A DNA stretch of 64,000 nt from an uncultured Isosphaeraceae bacterium (GCA_945957605.1 CAMFLR010000019.1:96971-160970); one strand, 5' to 3'. Shown: positions 16,826-25,647, numbered from the stretch's first letter. Notes: generated from the sequence alone by a model not told the origin. Numbers and translations are program-made.

Positions 16826-17770
16826 ATGCTTACAGTCAAGCCTACCGCATCGAAGAGGCAGCCGGAAGCCTGGACGGAGAAGTATCGCCCGCAAACGCTC
16901 GACGGGCTACTCGGTCAGTTCGAGGCAGTGAGCCGCCTCAAGGAATTCTGCGACTGCCCGTATCCGGTTGCGTTCCTCTTCGAGGGGCCAACCGGTGTGG
17001 GCAAGACGTCGGCAGCACTCGCGCTCGCAAACGAGTTGGAGATCGACCGCGACTGGTCGTTCCATCACATCAGCTCGGGTGCCATGGACGGCGAAGCAGT
17101 TGAACAGGCCGTTCGTGCGATGCGGTACAAAGTCGGGCCGAACCAGTACCGCATGATCATCGCCGACGAAGCCGACACCATGAGCCACAAGGCGAAGGAG
17201 TCGTGGCTCTCGATCCTCGAAGACATCCCGCCGGGCAATATCATCATCTTCACGACGAACAACCCCGAGCGGTTCCAACGTCGTTTCCTTGACCGTTGTG
17301 AACGCGTCCGATTCAACTCCGGTGCGTTGCTCTTGCAGCAAGACGCCGAGAACCTTGTGAATCAGATCTGGCAGGCCGAGGGCCTCAAGGGCGAGCCGAT
17401 CTCGGTTGCGGGCAATCCTGACATCATTGCCGATGGCTCGCTAAGTTTCCGAGCCGTCGTTCAGGCGGTGCGTAGCGCATCTTACGGCCGACGGCCCACG
17501 GTGTCGGTAACGATTCCGGAGCCAAAGCCGATGGCCGAGAAGAAGTCGAAGACCACGTCGGGCTACACGCCGAAGCCTGGCTATCGCATCGTGATCGAGA
17601 AGACGCTCGGCGAAACGCGACACGAGCTTTACGTGAACGCAGGTGGTTGGCGGTTCGAACGCGTGACGTACACCGGCGAGAGCGCGGCTGTGACAATCAC
17701 CCACTCTGTCAAGGTTGGCGGCGTCTGGGAAGCAGAGATTCGCGCGATGCAGGAGGTGGCCAATGTCTGA
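16826..17770 (+). CDS. AAA+ ATPase resembling an RFC/DnaX clamp loader subunit
   Basis: This 314-residue protein opens with WTEKYRPQTLDGLLGQ, the N-terminal box of clamp-loader ATPases. It has Walker A GPTGVGKT (about residue 53), Walker B MIIADEAD (about 110), sensor 1 FTTNN (about 141) and an RFC-box-like RRFLDRCERVRF (about 151). The C-terminal domain after residue 210 is unrelated to the usual collar. The ATG at 16826 has GGAG at 6 bases; one at 16814 is also possible. It may load a sliding clamp for phage replication or late transcription, as T4 gp44 does. No phage polymerase or clamp is visible in the window. Confidence 0.8.
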   Translation: MLTVKPTASKRQPEAWTEKYRPQTLDGLLGQFEAVSRLKEFCDCPYPVAFLFEGPTGVGKTSAALALANELEIDRDWSFHHISSGAMDGEAVEQAVRAMRYKVGPNQYRMIIADEADTMSHKAKESWLSILEDIPPGNIIIFTTNNPERFQRRFLDRCERVRFNSGALLLQQDAENLVNQIWQAEGLKGEPISVAGNPDIIADGSLSFRAVVQAVRSASYGRRPTVSVTIPEPKPMAEKKSKTTSGYTPKPGYRIVIEKTLGETRHELYVNAGGWRFERVTYTGESAAVTITHSVKVGGVWEAEIRAMQEVANV

Positions 17771-18185
17771 GATCATTACCCCGAGATTGTTCACCTCGTG
17801 CTACGGTGCGAAGAAGCTGATCATCGATTCCGGCCTGGTCGCGGTGCGAACGAGCGTCGGCCATCCGCGATGGAAGCTGGCCTATCCGATCGGTGCCGTG
17901 ATTCTTGAGATCGCGCCGCTGCGGAACATGCTCAACCTCAGCCGCGACGAGTACCACGCGCGGTACATCAACAAGCTCGAAATGCACAGCGTCGACACGA
18001 TCGCCCGCCGGCTGAACGAGGTTTCGGCCGCGAACGAGGGACGCGACCTCGTGCTGCTCTGCTTCGAGGATTTGACGAAGCCCAGGCTCTGGTGCCACCG
18101 CACTATGTTCGCTGAGTGGTGGCGTGAGAAGACAGGCCAGGCCGTCGAAGAGTTGGCACCGAAGACAGCGCCAACGCTGTTCTGA
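17763..18185 (+). CDS. DUF488-like protein
   Basis: This 140-residue protein has LVLLCFEDLTKPRLWCHR then FAEWW (about residues 95-120), matching the cysteine/histidine-containing C-terminal signature of DUF488 family proteins. Its start overlaps the clamp-loader stop and has AGGAGG upstream, so it is cotranslated. The family has no firmly known biochemical role. The tRNA-like RNA begins 8 bases after its stop. Confidence 0.7.
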   Translation: MSEIITPRLFTSCYGAKKLIIDSGLVAVRTSVGHPRWKLAYPIGAVILEIAPLRNMLNLSRDEYHARYINKLEMHSVDTIARRLNEVSAANEGRDLVLLCFEDLTKPRLWCHRTMFAEWWREKTGQAVEELAPKTAPTLF

Positions 18186-18192
18186 AACAAAC

Positions 18193-18265
18193 GCGGGGGT
18201 CGTTCTGACCCAGGATACTCGGCGTCCAGCCGGGAGACGCACGTTAAATCGTGTCCCCCGCTCCA
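18193..18265 (+). ncRNA. tRNA-Gly-like RNA (degenerate cloverleaf)
   Basis: These 73 bases can fold as a cloverleaf. A perfect 7-bp acceptor GCGGGGG/CCCCCGC (18193-18199 with 18255-18261) is followed by T and an encoded CCA. The GCGGG acceptor with U73 is the identity signature of bacterial tRNA-Gly. The anticodon-like stem CTCGG/CCGGG encloses the loop CGTCCAG, which places UCC (glycine) at 34-36 but has G at position 33. The T stem GCACG/CGTGT has a 6-base loop TTAAAT lacking the usual C. The D arm is weak and lacks GG. It is probably not a normal elongator tRNA. It lies between the DUF488-like gene and a terminator in front of the Mom-like gene. Confidence 0.55.
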
Positions 18266-18281
18266 TCCAACGAACCGCACG

Positions 18282-18314
18282 CCCGCGTCCCTGAAGAGGG
18301 ACAGCGGGTTTTTT
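18282..18314 (+). terminator. Terminator or attenuator directly before the modification gene
   Basis: CCCGC and GTCCCT pair with AGGGAC and GCGGG (one bulged A, GAAG loop), followed by TTTTTT. It ends 13 bases before the next start codon, so it would block the downstream gene unless read through. CGCGGG at 18192-18197, the 5' strand of the tRNA-like acceptor, can alternatively pair with CCCGCG at 18282-18287. That gives a possible antiterminator switch. Confidence 0.75.
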
Positions 18315-18327
18315 CGTGGAACGGCTC

Positions 18328-19659
18328 ATGTTCATTGGCACGCTTCCCACCGACGCCCGCGCGGCGATCGCTCCCATCCTTGAATCTTGGAAGTGTGCCG
18401 ACCTGGCGTTCCCATGCTCGGGCAACTTCACAATCGCGCGATCGCTCGGCGAAGCGCCCGGAGGCCCCAGGCTGCACGGCAACGACGTCAGTCTCTACAC
18501 CTGCGCGCTCGGCTGGTATCTGGCCGGCGTCGATCCGCAGATCGCGGCCAAGGAAGAGGCTGACCTCGTCTGGATGGATCCGTTCATGAAGACGCCGGTC
18601 GGTCGCACGGCTGCCGTCCTCACCTGGTCGAGCTACGCGGACACCTGGGTAAAACGCGGCAAGACGCCGTATCACGCCCGCATGGCGAACGCGGCCCGCA
18701 CACAATTTCCCCAGATGCACGCGAAGGTCGTCAGTCGCCTCGAGGGGACAAAGACGCGGCTTACGAGCTTTTACGCCGGCGACTGCATGGAGTTCCTCGA
18801 GCTCCTGCCGCCAGGAACCGCAGTCGTGAGTTTCCCGCCGGCCTACGTTGGCGGCTACGAGGCGATGTACAAGAGCCTCGAGGCGTGCTTCGAGTGGAAG
18901 CCGCCAGATTACGGCCGATTCGAGTTCGACCCGTTCATTGCCAAGGTGCTCGAGCGCGACCGCTGGATTCTCGGGGCTCAGACGCCGCTCGAAGCGCTCG
19001 AAGAGCGATGCGTCGGGCGAATCCGCGCGACAAACCGCACGCCTCCCATTCACCTCTACGCCTCGACTGGCGAGCGTAAATGCCTCGTCATGCCGCGGCA
19101 GCGAGCTGAGCCACTGTTTATCCCAAAGCTCGGCGAGCACGAAATCATCACCGGCCCGCTCGAAGTGCGAGCGATCGACAACCCCGCATTCAACGCGCTC
19201 CGCAGCCAGTTCTTGAACGTCCACATTGCTCCTGCAGGTGCCCAACTACCGTACGGCGTGTTCGCCGGCGGTAAGTTGATCGGCTGTCTGGCGTTCACAG
19301 TTCAGTCGCGCGGAGTGCCGGCCGAGCTACCGACGCCGAGCGTCTACATGCTCACCGACTTCGCGATCCGACCAACGCGCTACCCGCGGCTCTCGAAGCT
19401 CGTGCTCGCTGCCGCTCTGAGTCGCGAGTGCCAACTCTTACTCGAGCGCGCGTCGTCCCGCCGGTTCCGCTCGGTCATCACGACCGCGTTCTGCCAGAAC
19501 CCCGTGAGCATGAAATACCGCGGTGTGATGAAGTTGCTCACGCGGAAGGAAGAGAAGGGCACCGAGTTCAAGTGGAAGCTGAATTACGGCGCGACGCTGG
19601 GTCAGCACACGCTGGCTGAAGCGTTCGAGCGATGGAGGAAGGATGCTGGCAGGGATTGA
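18328..19659 (+). CDS. DNA modification protein: antirestriction adenine methyltransferase-like with a Mom/GNAT-like C-terminal domain
   Basis: This 443-residue protein starts MFIGTLPTDARAAI. CSGNFTIARSL (about residue 30) resembles the loop I region of D12-class adenine methyltransferases, and VSFPPAY (about residue 168) resembles a degenerate DPPY catalytic motif. The C-terminal part (about residues 290-400: PYGVFAGGKLIGCLAF, VYMLTDFAIRP, NPVSMKYRG) looks like a GNAT acyltransferase of the Mom type. Similar proteins next to ParB-like genes are known in actinophages as putative antirestriction adenine methyltransferases. The ATG was preferred over a GTG at 18316 because it gives the family-like start. 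It probably hypermodifies phage DNA. Confidence 0.72.
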   Translation: MFIGTLPTDARAAIAPILESWKCADLAFPCSGNFTIARSLGEAPGGPRLHGNDVSLYTCALGWYLAGVDPQIAAKEEADLVWMDPFMKTPVGRTAAVLTWSSYADTWVKRGKTPYHARMANAARTQFPQMHAKVVSRLEGTKTRLTSFYAGDCMEFLELLPPGTAVVSFPPAYVGGYEAMYKSLEACFEWKPPDYGRFEFDPFIAKVLERDRWILGAQTPLEALEERCVGRIRATNRTPPIHLYASTGERKCLVMPRQRAEPLFIPKLGEHEIITGPLEVRAIDNPAFNALRSQFLNVHIAPAGAQLPYGVFAGGKLIGCLAFTVQSRGVPAELPTPSVYMLTDFAIRPTRYPRLSKLVLAAALSRECQLLLERASSRRFRSVITTAFCQNPVSMKYRGVMKLLTRKEEKGTEFKWKLNYGATLGQHTLAEAFERWRKDAGRD

Positions 19660-20536
19660 ACTCCAGACGCGAGTCATCCGAATCGATCCCAAGCGGATCA
19701 AACTGCTGCCGCTGAACGCGCGGTTCATGCGGCACGAAACGTTCGCGCGGCTCGTGCAAAACGTGAAACGCGATGGCGTTCTGACACAGATCCCGTTCGC
19801 GGTGCCGACGCACGAGGAAGAACAGCCCTGGCTTGTGATCTCAGGCAATCACCGAGTGCAGGCCGCCGTTGCTGCCGAGCTGCCCGAGATCGACCTGCAG
19901 GTGACCGACCAGGACTTGACCGACGAGCAAATCAAAGCGATCCAGCTCGCGCACAATGCGATCGTGGGCGAAGACGACCCCGCGACGCTGAAAGCGATTT
20001 ACGAGCAGATCCCCAGCCTCGAGCTGAAGGAGTATTGCGGGCTCGACGACAAGACGCTGGCGATGCTCTCGAAGGTCACGACAGAGCCGAATCCGTCGGC
20101 CTCGCTCGACTGGACGACGATCAATTTCACGTTCCTGCCCGACGAGGCCGAACGCGTAAAGACGACGCTCGACCAGGCGGCCGCTGTCGTCAAGAAGGGA
20201 GCCCACGTCGTCGCGAGGTTCGCCGATTACGACCGCTTCATGGACGCGGTTTCGACGTGCGGCCAAGCCCACGGCGTAACGAACTCAGCAACTTCGCTGC
20301 TTGTGCTGATCGAGATGTTTGAACGCCACGTTGCCGACCTCCGCGTCGGGTTCCTCAACGAGGATGGCGAGCCGAAGCACAACAAACGAGTACCGGTTGT
20401 TGCGGCGATGGGAACCGTGGAAATCCCGGTGCAAACCGCTTCCCTACTCAGCAAGGTGCTGGCCTGTGCGGAAGACGCTGCCCCGTTCGCCTCGCTCGAC
20501 GAGGCCTTGCAACTCTTCCTGCGCAGCCGCAAATAA
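19643..20536 (+). CDS. ParB-like N-terminal nuclease-domain protein
   Basis: This 297-residue protein has a ParB/Sulfiredoxin-type domain in residues 5-95: IKLLPLNARFMRHE, a middle helix, then ISGNHRVQAAVAAEL. This matches the GxRR/GxHR-type catalytic or NTP-binding box. A C-terminal region to residue 297 is unassigned. GGAGGAAGG precedes the ATG, which overlaps the modification gene by 17 bases. ParB-like proteins accompany antirestriction methyltransferases in many phages. They may act on DNA or in the modification pathway; the exact role is unknown. Confidence 0.8.
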   Translation: MLAGIELQTRVIRIDPKRIKLLPLNARFMRHETFARLVQNVKRDGVLTQIPFAVPTHEEEQPWLVISGNHRVQAAVAAELPEIDLQVTDQDLTDEQIKAIQLAHNAIVGEDDPATLKAIYEQIPSLELKEYCGLDDKTLAMLSKVTTEPNPSASLDWTTINFTFLPDEAERVKTTLDQAAAVVKKGAHVVARFADYDRFMDAVSTCGQAHGVTNSATSLLVLIEMFERHVADLRVGFLNEDGEPKHNKRVPVVAAMGTVEIPVQTASLLSKVLACAEDAAPFASLDEALQLFLRSRK

Positions 20537-20539
20537 CCG

Positions 20540-21364
20540 ATGAACGAACGCCCCTGGGAACGCCGAAAGGGCGAATCAGCGATCGCCTACCTCGCGTTCC
20601 TGGCGTATCGAGACCTCGGCCCGACACGAAACCTCACCGAAGCCCAGAAAGCCCACACGGCGGGCATGGGAAAGCAGAAGGGAACAAAAAGTCACAACGT
20701 CGGTGAGTGGTCGGCAAAGCACGAATGGGTCGAACGCTGCCGCGCGTGGGACAACCACCTGCAGGCCCAGCGTGACGAAGTGCTCGCATCCGACGCAGCA
20801 AAGTGGCAACAGCGCGTGCTCGACAATCGAGAGGCCAACTTCGAGCTGGCCAGCCGCTTGAGGGACCGAGCAAACGAGTTGCTCGCGCATCCGATCGTCC
20901 AAGCCAAAGGGAAGGGCCCCAACGGCGAGATCATCGTTCAACCCGCCGGCTGGACTCAGAAGGACATTGCAGCCATCGGCAAAACGGCCTCCGAGTTGGC
21001 TGCATCTGCCCTCGAAGGCTTCCGCGACACGCTCGAAGAGCACGCGTCAAAGATCGACGACACGGCGCTACTCGAGGATCCCGACGAAGTGCGGCGGCTC
21101 GAGCTCCACAAGCTCGACCTCATGGCCGCAGCAATCTGGCCAAAGGTGATGGCAGGAGACCGCGCGGCTGCGGAAACGAGCCTGAAAATCATGGAGATGC
21201 GAGTGAAATACCTCGGCATCACGCCGCCGATTCCGCCTCAGGCCGACAGCCCGTCGGTCGCCGCGTTTGGCGAAATGGTGGAAAAGACGTATGGCGATCA
21301 TCAGGTATCCAACGAGCATCCCGCCGAGTCGCCTGCGCCGGAAGGGCTACCTGTCGGCGAATGA
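20540..21364 (+). CDS. Terminase small subunit
   Basis: This 274-residue protein starts MNERPWERRKGESAIAYLAF, with a predicted helix-turn-helix DNA-binding part in the first 70 residues (LGPTRNLTEAQKA). Long charged helices follow, as in small terminase oligomers. It is placed directly before the large subunit and overlaps it. It would recognise the packaging start site on phage DNA. The assignment depends mostly on position and fold pattern. Confidence 0.7.
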   Translation: MNERPWERRKGESAIAYLAFLAYRDLGPTRNLTEAQKAHTAGMGKQKGTKSHNVGEWSAKHEWVERCRAWDNHLQAQRDEVLASDAAKWQQRVLDNREANFELASRLRDRANELLAHPIVQAKGKGPNGEIIVQPAGWTQKDIAAIGKTASELAASALEGFRDTLEEHASKIDDTALLEDPDEVRRLELHKLDLMAAAIWPKVMAGDRAAAETSLKIMEMRVKYLGITPPIPPQADSPSVAAFGEMVEKTYGDHQVSNEHPAESPAPEGLPVGE

Positions 21365-22796
21365 CATGCTCGACGCGCTGGCGTCGAAGGCCGGCACGGA
21401 CGGGGCAAGCCTCAGAACGCGATCCGCCGTCAAGCGCATGACGGACACCGCAATCGAGGCGGGTTGTCCGCTCGATCAGACGCTCAACTTCCTGCGGATG
21501 GGACTGGTCCTGTCCCCAAAGCAGTTGGTGGCCTCAGCCATCGCTCGTCAGTGCGACGCGGGAATCGGGCCGGTCGAACTCGCGTACGGTGGCGCTCGAG
21601 GAGGCGGAAAGTCGTTCTGGTTGCTCGGCCAGCTCGTCGAGGACTGCCTTCGCTACCCGGGCTTGAAATGCCTGCTGCTGCGAAAGGTCGGCATCTCCGG
21701 TAAGGAAGCCTTCGAGGACTTACTGCCGCGCGTGCTGCACAGCACGCCGCATCGCTACGTCCCTTCGCAGTTGCTTCTCGTGTTCGCCAACGGATCGAGG
21801 ATCAAACTCGGCCACTTCGCGAACGAGAGCGATATTGATAAATACATCGGCATTGAATACGACGTGATCGGCGTCGAGGAAGCGACCACGCTCAGCTTCT
21901 CGAAGTATCGCGCGATCCGCTCGTGTAACCGCACGTCGAAGCCTGGCTGGCGTCCGCGAGTCTACAGCACGACGAACCCCGGCGGTGTCGGCCACGCCTG
22001 GTACAAGCAGCGTTTCATCGACCCGTTCCGCGACGGCAAGGAAACCTCGACCCGCTTTGTACCGGCGACGATCGACGACAACCCGCACGTCAACGTCGAG
22101 TACCGCGCGATCCTCGACGGCTTCACGGGCTGGATGCTAAGGGCCTGGCGGTTCGGCGACTGGGACATCGCCAGCGGTCAATTCTTCACGACGTTCTCGC
22201 TCGAACACCACCGGTGCGACCCGATCGACTTCGTGCCGATTCACTGGCGTACCTGGGTGTCGCTCGACTACGGTCTCCGCCACTACACGGTGGCTTACCT
22301 CATGGCTCGGACCGGCGACGGCTTGACCTACATCGTTGACGAGCACGCCGAACGCGGCTGGCTGCCCGAGAGGCACGCCCAATCGATTTGGTCGATGCTC
22401 TCACGCCACGGGGTCGACAAACGACGAGTCGAGACCTTCGTCGCTGGCGGCGACGTGTTCAACGAGACGCACGGTGGCAAGGTGTCTGAGGCCTACGCGC
22501 AGCACGGCATCGATCTGGAATGCGCGAACATGGATCGCATCGACGGAGCGGCGGAATTCATGCGGCTCCTGGGCGACCCACGCGCCAACCGGCCCGGAAC
22601 GTTGCTCATCAGCGACTCATGCCGCGGTCTGCTCTCGTGCATTCCCTCGATGGTCCACTGCGACCGACGGCCTGAGGACGTGAAGAAGGTCGACACCGAC
22701 GAGGACGGCAACGGCGGCGACGACTGGTACGACGCCGCTCGCTACGGGCTCATGTACGGCGCCGGCGAAGGGCGAGTCGCCATCATCGACAACTGA
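21291..22796 (+). CDS. Terminase large subunit
   Basis: This protein has about 501 residues. The ATPase has Walker A GGARGGGKSF (about residue 99), Walker B VIGVEEAT (about 191) and the coupling motif STTNPGG (about 225). The nuclease domain has SLDYG (about 324), GGDVFNE (about 386) and a late acidic DDWYDA (about 476), the expected metal-binding aspartates. The ATG at 21291 has GGAAAAG upstream; a TTG 24 bases earlier is possible. It overlaps the small subunit by 74 bases. It translocates and cuts concatemeric DNA during packaging. Confidence 0.95.
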   Translation: MAIIRYPTSIPPSRLRRKGYLSANDMLDALASKAGTDGASLRTRSAVKRMTDTAIEAGCPLDQTLNFLRMGLVLSPKQLVASAIARQCDAGIGPVELAYGGARGGGKSFWLLGQLVEDCLRYPGLKCLLLRKVGISGKEAFEDLLPRVLHSTPHRYVPSQLLLVFANGSRIKLGHFANESDIDKYIGIEYDVIGVEEATTLSFSKYRAIRSCNRTSKPGWRPRVYSTTNPGGVGHAWYKQRFIDPFRDGKETSTRFVPATIDDNPHVNVEYRAILDGFTGWMLRAWRFGDWDIASGQFFTTFSLEHHRCDPIDFVPIHWRTWVSLDYGLRHYTVAYLMARTGDGLTYIVDEHAERGWLPERHAQSIWSMLSRHGVDKRRVETFVAGGDVFNETHGGKVSEAYAQHGIDLECANMDRIDGAAEFMRLLGDPRANRPGTLLISDSCRGLLSCIPSMVHCDRRPEDVKKVDTDEDGNGGDDWYDAARYGLMYGAGEGRVAIIDN

Positions 22797-22810
22797 ACCA
22801 CGGGACGAGC

Positions 22811-24451
22811 ATGTCGACCTTACTCAACGCGGTGCGGGCGGCGATCATCACGTTCCGCAAGGAGTTCATCGCGTCTGACGCCAACCGCGAAGGCGTCGAT
22901 TACTTCGGCTTGTTCGACGCGCGTCGCCTTCGCTACGACCTCCACTGGGCGTTCTACGAAGGGACCGCCTACGACTCGGGGCCGAACGCGACCCGCGGCT
23001 ACATGCGGAAGTTCAAGGCCGACAACGGGATTTACGCCCCAACACGGCCGATCATGAACTTCGCCAACCGGCTCGGCGAGTTTTACGCGAACTACATCTA
23101 CAACGGCGCGCTCGATCCCGAGGCCGGTGACGGAACGCTACTTCCCAGCGCGATCCCAATCGAGACCGAGAACGAGACGCTTCGCCCGGCGATCGGCACG
23201 CTCTGGAAGGCTTCCAACTGGCAGAACACGAAGTCGATTTGGACGCGAAACAGCGCTGTGTTTGGCGACTCTCCGCTGATGGTTGTCGACGATCCACAGA
23301 AGCAGCGGGTCTACCTCAAGCCGATTCATCCCAAGACGGTGATGGAGTATCACCCCGACGAGTTCGGCAACGTCAAGTCGTACGTGATCTACGAAATGAG
23401 GCCGGATCCGCTAGCGTCGGCGCAGCCGTTCTGGAACGCGGGCGGCCCAAAGCTCGTGTGTGAGTACCACGAGACCTGCGAGCGCGACGGCGACTTTGTG
23501 GTCTATCGCACCTACCGCAATCGAACGCCATTCGCCTGGAATGGGGTATCAGCCGAGTGGGCAATCCCCTACGGCTTCGTTCCGATGGTCTGGCACAAAC
23601 ACCTTGACTTCGGCCACGAAACATGCGGCATGAGCGAATATCACGCGGCGCTCGTGAAGGGCACCGAGAGTGACGACCTCGGCTCAAAGATCAACGATCA
23701 TACGCGAAAGGCGCTCGAGGCGTTTTGGTTGTTCTCCGGCTTGAAACCCGGCGACGTCGAGGCGGCATTCTCAAGGCGCGACAAAGCGAAAGGGGCAAGC
23801 AGCGCGATTCGAACGGAGCTGCTCGGCATCTTCTCGTCCGACGCGAATGCGAAGGCAACGCCGATGATGGCGAACCTCGACATCAGTCACGTCTCAGCTC
23901 ACCTCGCGCAGCTTCTCGACAGCAACTTGCAAGACTACCCCGAACTCAGGTTCGACCGGATCCGCGTCACGGGCGACGCGAGCGCGAAAGCCCTCAGAGA
24001 AGCCCGCAAGCCGGCGGAAGTGAAAATCAACGAGCGACGCGGCGGGGCCGATAGTTCGCTCGCTCGTGCGATGCAAATGGCGATCGCTATCGGTGGCTGG
24101 CGGGGCTACGAGGGCTACAAGGGCTTCAACCTCGACTCGTACACCAAGGGCGACCTGGACTTCGCGATCGGCCACCGCTCCGTCTTCGGCGTCGAGCCGC
24201 TCGACTTGCTCGAAGAGGAGAAGGCCAGGGCGGACGTGATGCAGACGTATGTCACCGCCGGCGTGCCTACCGAACTGGCCGCACAGCGGGCGGGCTGGAC
24301 CGAGACAGACCTCGCGAAGCTCGAGGAGTTGGCGATCAAAGCGGCTCAGCAAGCCCAGCCAAACACTCCGACATCCGCGACGCCCAAGCCCAACGCATCG
24401 AACGCTCCCGAGTCACCAGACGCGGCCGAGGGGCCGCCATTCGCGAAGTAG
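22811..24451 (+). CDS. Portal protein
   Basis: This 546-residue protein follows the large terminase by 14 bases. It has the alpha/beta layout of SPP1-gp6-like portals, including NSAVFGDSPLMVV (about residue 148), the WHKHLDFG segment, and a long C-terminal helical region that ends in a Pro/Ala tail. It forms the dodecameric ring through which DNA is packaged. The call rests on size, position and a general portal-like sequence. Confidence 0.85.
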   Translation: MSTLLNAVRAAIITFRKEFIASDANREGVDYFGLFDARRLRYDLHWAFYEGTAYDSGPNATRGYMRKFKADNGIYAPTRPIMNFANRLGEFYANYIYNGALDPEAGDGTLLPSAIPIETENETLRPAIGTLWKASNWQNTKSIWTRNSAVFGDSPLMVVDDPQKQRVYLKPIHPKTVMEYHPDEFGNVKSYVIYEMRPDPLASAQPFWNAGGPKLVCEYHETCERDGDFVVYRTYRNRTPFAWNGVSAEWAIPYGFVPMVWHKHLDFGHETCGMSEYHAALVKGTESDDLGSKINDHTRKALEAFWLFSGLKPGDVEAAFSRRDKAKGASSAIRTELLGIFSSDANAKATPMMANLDISHVSAHLAQLLDSNLQDYPELRFDRIRVTGDASAKALREARKPAEVKINERRGGADSSLARAMQMAIAIGGWRGYEGYKGFNLDSYTKGDLDFAIGHRSVFGVEPLDLLEEEKARADVMQTYVTAGVPTELAAQRAGWTETDLAKLEELAIKAAQQAQPNTPTSATPKPNASNAPESPDAAEGPPFAK

Positions 24452-24469
24452 TTTTCCAAAGGAAATCGC

Positions 24470-25186
24470 ATGTTTCGTTTTCGATTCTTGCTGTCCCCGC
24501 AGGGCGCGGACGGCAACGGTCAAGGTGGCGGCGCGTCTGAAGGGCAGGGCGGCGGCAACCAGACGCCCGAATTCGACGCCACGAAGGCGTTCGAGCAACT
24601 GCTCGCGAAGAACAACAACGACTCGGTCGCGCTTGCCAGCCGGCTCTGGCAAGAGAACTACGACCTGCGTGAGAAGAACCGCCAGCTCGCTACCAAAGTT
24701 CCAGGCGAAGATGCGGTGGTGATCACAAAGGATGACGCGAAAGCGCTCAAGGCTTATCGCGATCTCGGGGAACCAAAAGACGTGAAAGAGGAACTGGCCA
24801 CGGGCCGCGCCTCGACCACGGAATTGACCGGCATCCGCAAGGCGGACGCCTATAAAGCGGTCGCGGAAGCCAACGGCTATGAGCCCAAGGTTTTCACGAA
24901 GCTCGCAACGAACGAAGGTCTCGAAATCGTCGAGACGGAAGCTCCTGGGGCGAAGGGTGGCAAGGCCACCAAGGGCTACAGCGTCAAGAACGCTGATGGT
25001 AGCACCACGCCACTGAGCGAATACGCCGATGCCAACTGGGGCGAGTTCGCATCGTCCCTCAAGCCGGCATCCACGAAGCCGCCAGCAGGGACACCGGCTC
25101 GCTCAGGACGAGGCACTCCGCCGTCGGTCCAGGCCGAAGACAAGGTGATCGCACAGTTCCACGCTACGGGCCTCTACGACCTGTAA
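24470..25186 (+). CDS. Capsid scaffolding protein
   Basis: This 238-residue protein is Gly/Gln-rich at the N-terminus. It has a coiled coil around residues 40-80 (LASRLWQENYDLREKNRQL), a helical acidic middle and a C-terminal tail ending FHATGLYDL. This composition, and the location between portal and capsid genes, is typical of scaffolding proteins. AAAGGA lies before the start. It should guide prohead assembly and then leave. Confidence 0.75.
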   Translation: MFRFRFLLSPQGADGNGQGGGASEGQGGGNQTPEFDATKAFEQLLAKNNNDSVALASRLWQENYDLREKNRQLATKVPGEDAVVITKDDAKALKAYRDLGEPKDVKEELATGRASTTELTGIRKADAYKAVAEANGYEPKVFTKLATNEGLEIVETEAPGAKGGKATKGYSVKNADGSTTPLSEYADANWGEFASSLKPASTKPPAGTPARSGRGTPPSVQAEDKVIAQFHATGLYDL

Positions 25187-25239
25187 GCGTCACCGCGTCA
25201 TTCGGCATTCACCATTCATTTTGAATCGGAGCGACGAAA

Positions 25240-25647
25240 ATGGCTGAGATCACCCGTGCGAGCGTTGTTTCGCCCGCGTCGACGCTGCTCCTTGCGAGCG
25301 ATAAGCTCCCCGACCTCAAGGTTGGCGAGGACATCCTTCCGGGGCAGCCCTGCTACATCAAGAACGACGGCACGGTCTATCGCTCGATCGCTTCGGCAAA
25401 CACGGGCGCCGCCGACGTTCATGGCTGGTCGCTCAACGGCGCGAAGGTCGCGCAGGGGCAGACCGTCACGTTGGCCAAGCGCGTCATCTTCAATTACGCA
25501 ACCGGCCTCACGCCGGGGAAATGCTACTTCCTCTCGGCTGCAAACGCTGGCGGCATCGCTGACGCCAGCTCGACCTACTCGACGGTTGCGATTGCTCACG
25601 CGATCGACACGACCCGCATCGAGGCCAAGACGAACTACAGCCACTAA
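25240..25647 (+). CDS. Capsid decoration protein (head stabiliser)
   Basis: This 135-residue beta-rich protein begins with VSPASTLLLASDKLPDLKVGEDILPGQPCYI. The VGEDILPGQPCYI segment recalls DUF2190-like/decoration proteins found just before major capsid genes. No cysteine knot or enzyme motif is present. It would bind the outside of the mature capsid. Confidence 0.65.
   Translation: MAEITRASVVSPASTLLLASDKLPDLKVGEDILPGQPCYIKNDGTVYRSIASANTGAADVHGWSLNGAKVAQGQTVTLAKRVIFNYATGLTPGKCYFLSAANAGGIADASSTYSTVAIAHAIDTTRIEAKTNYSH

Noticed and set aside
18193..18265. Reading the same element on the minus strand as tRNA-Ser(GGA)
   Set aside because: The minus strand gives a GGA anticodon loop, but there is no T arm and no long variable arm; the plus strand with U73-CCA fits better.
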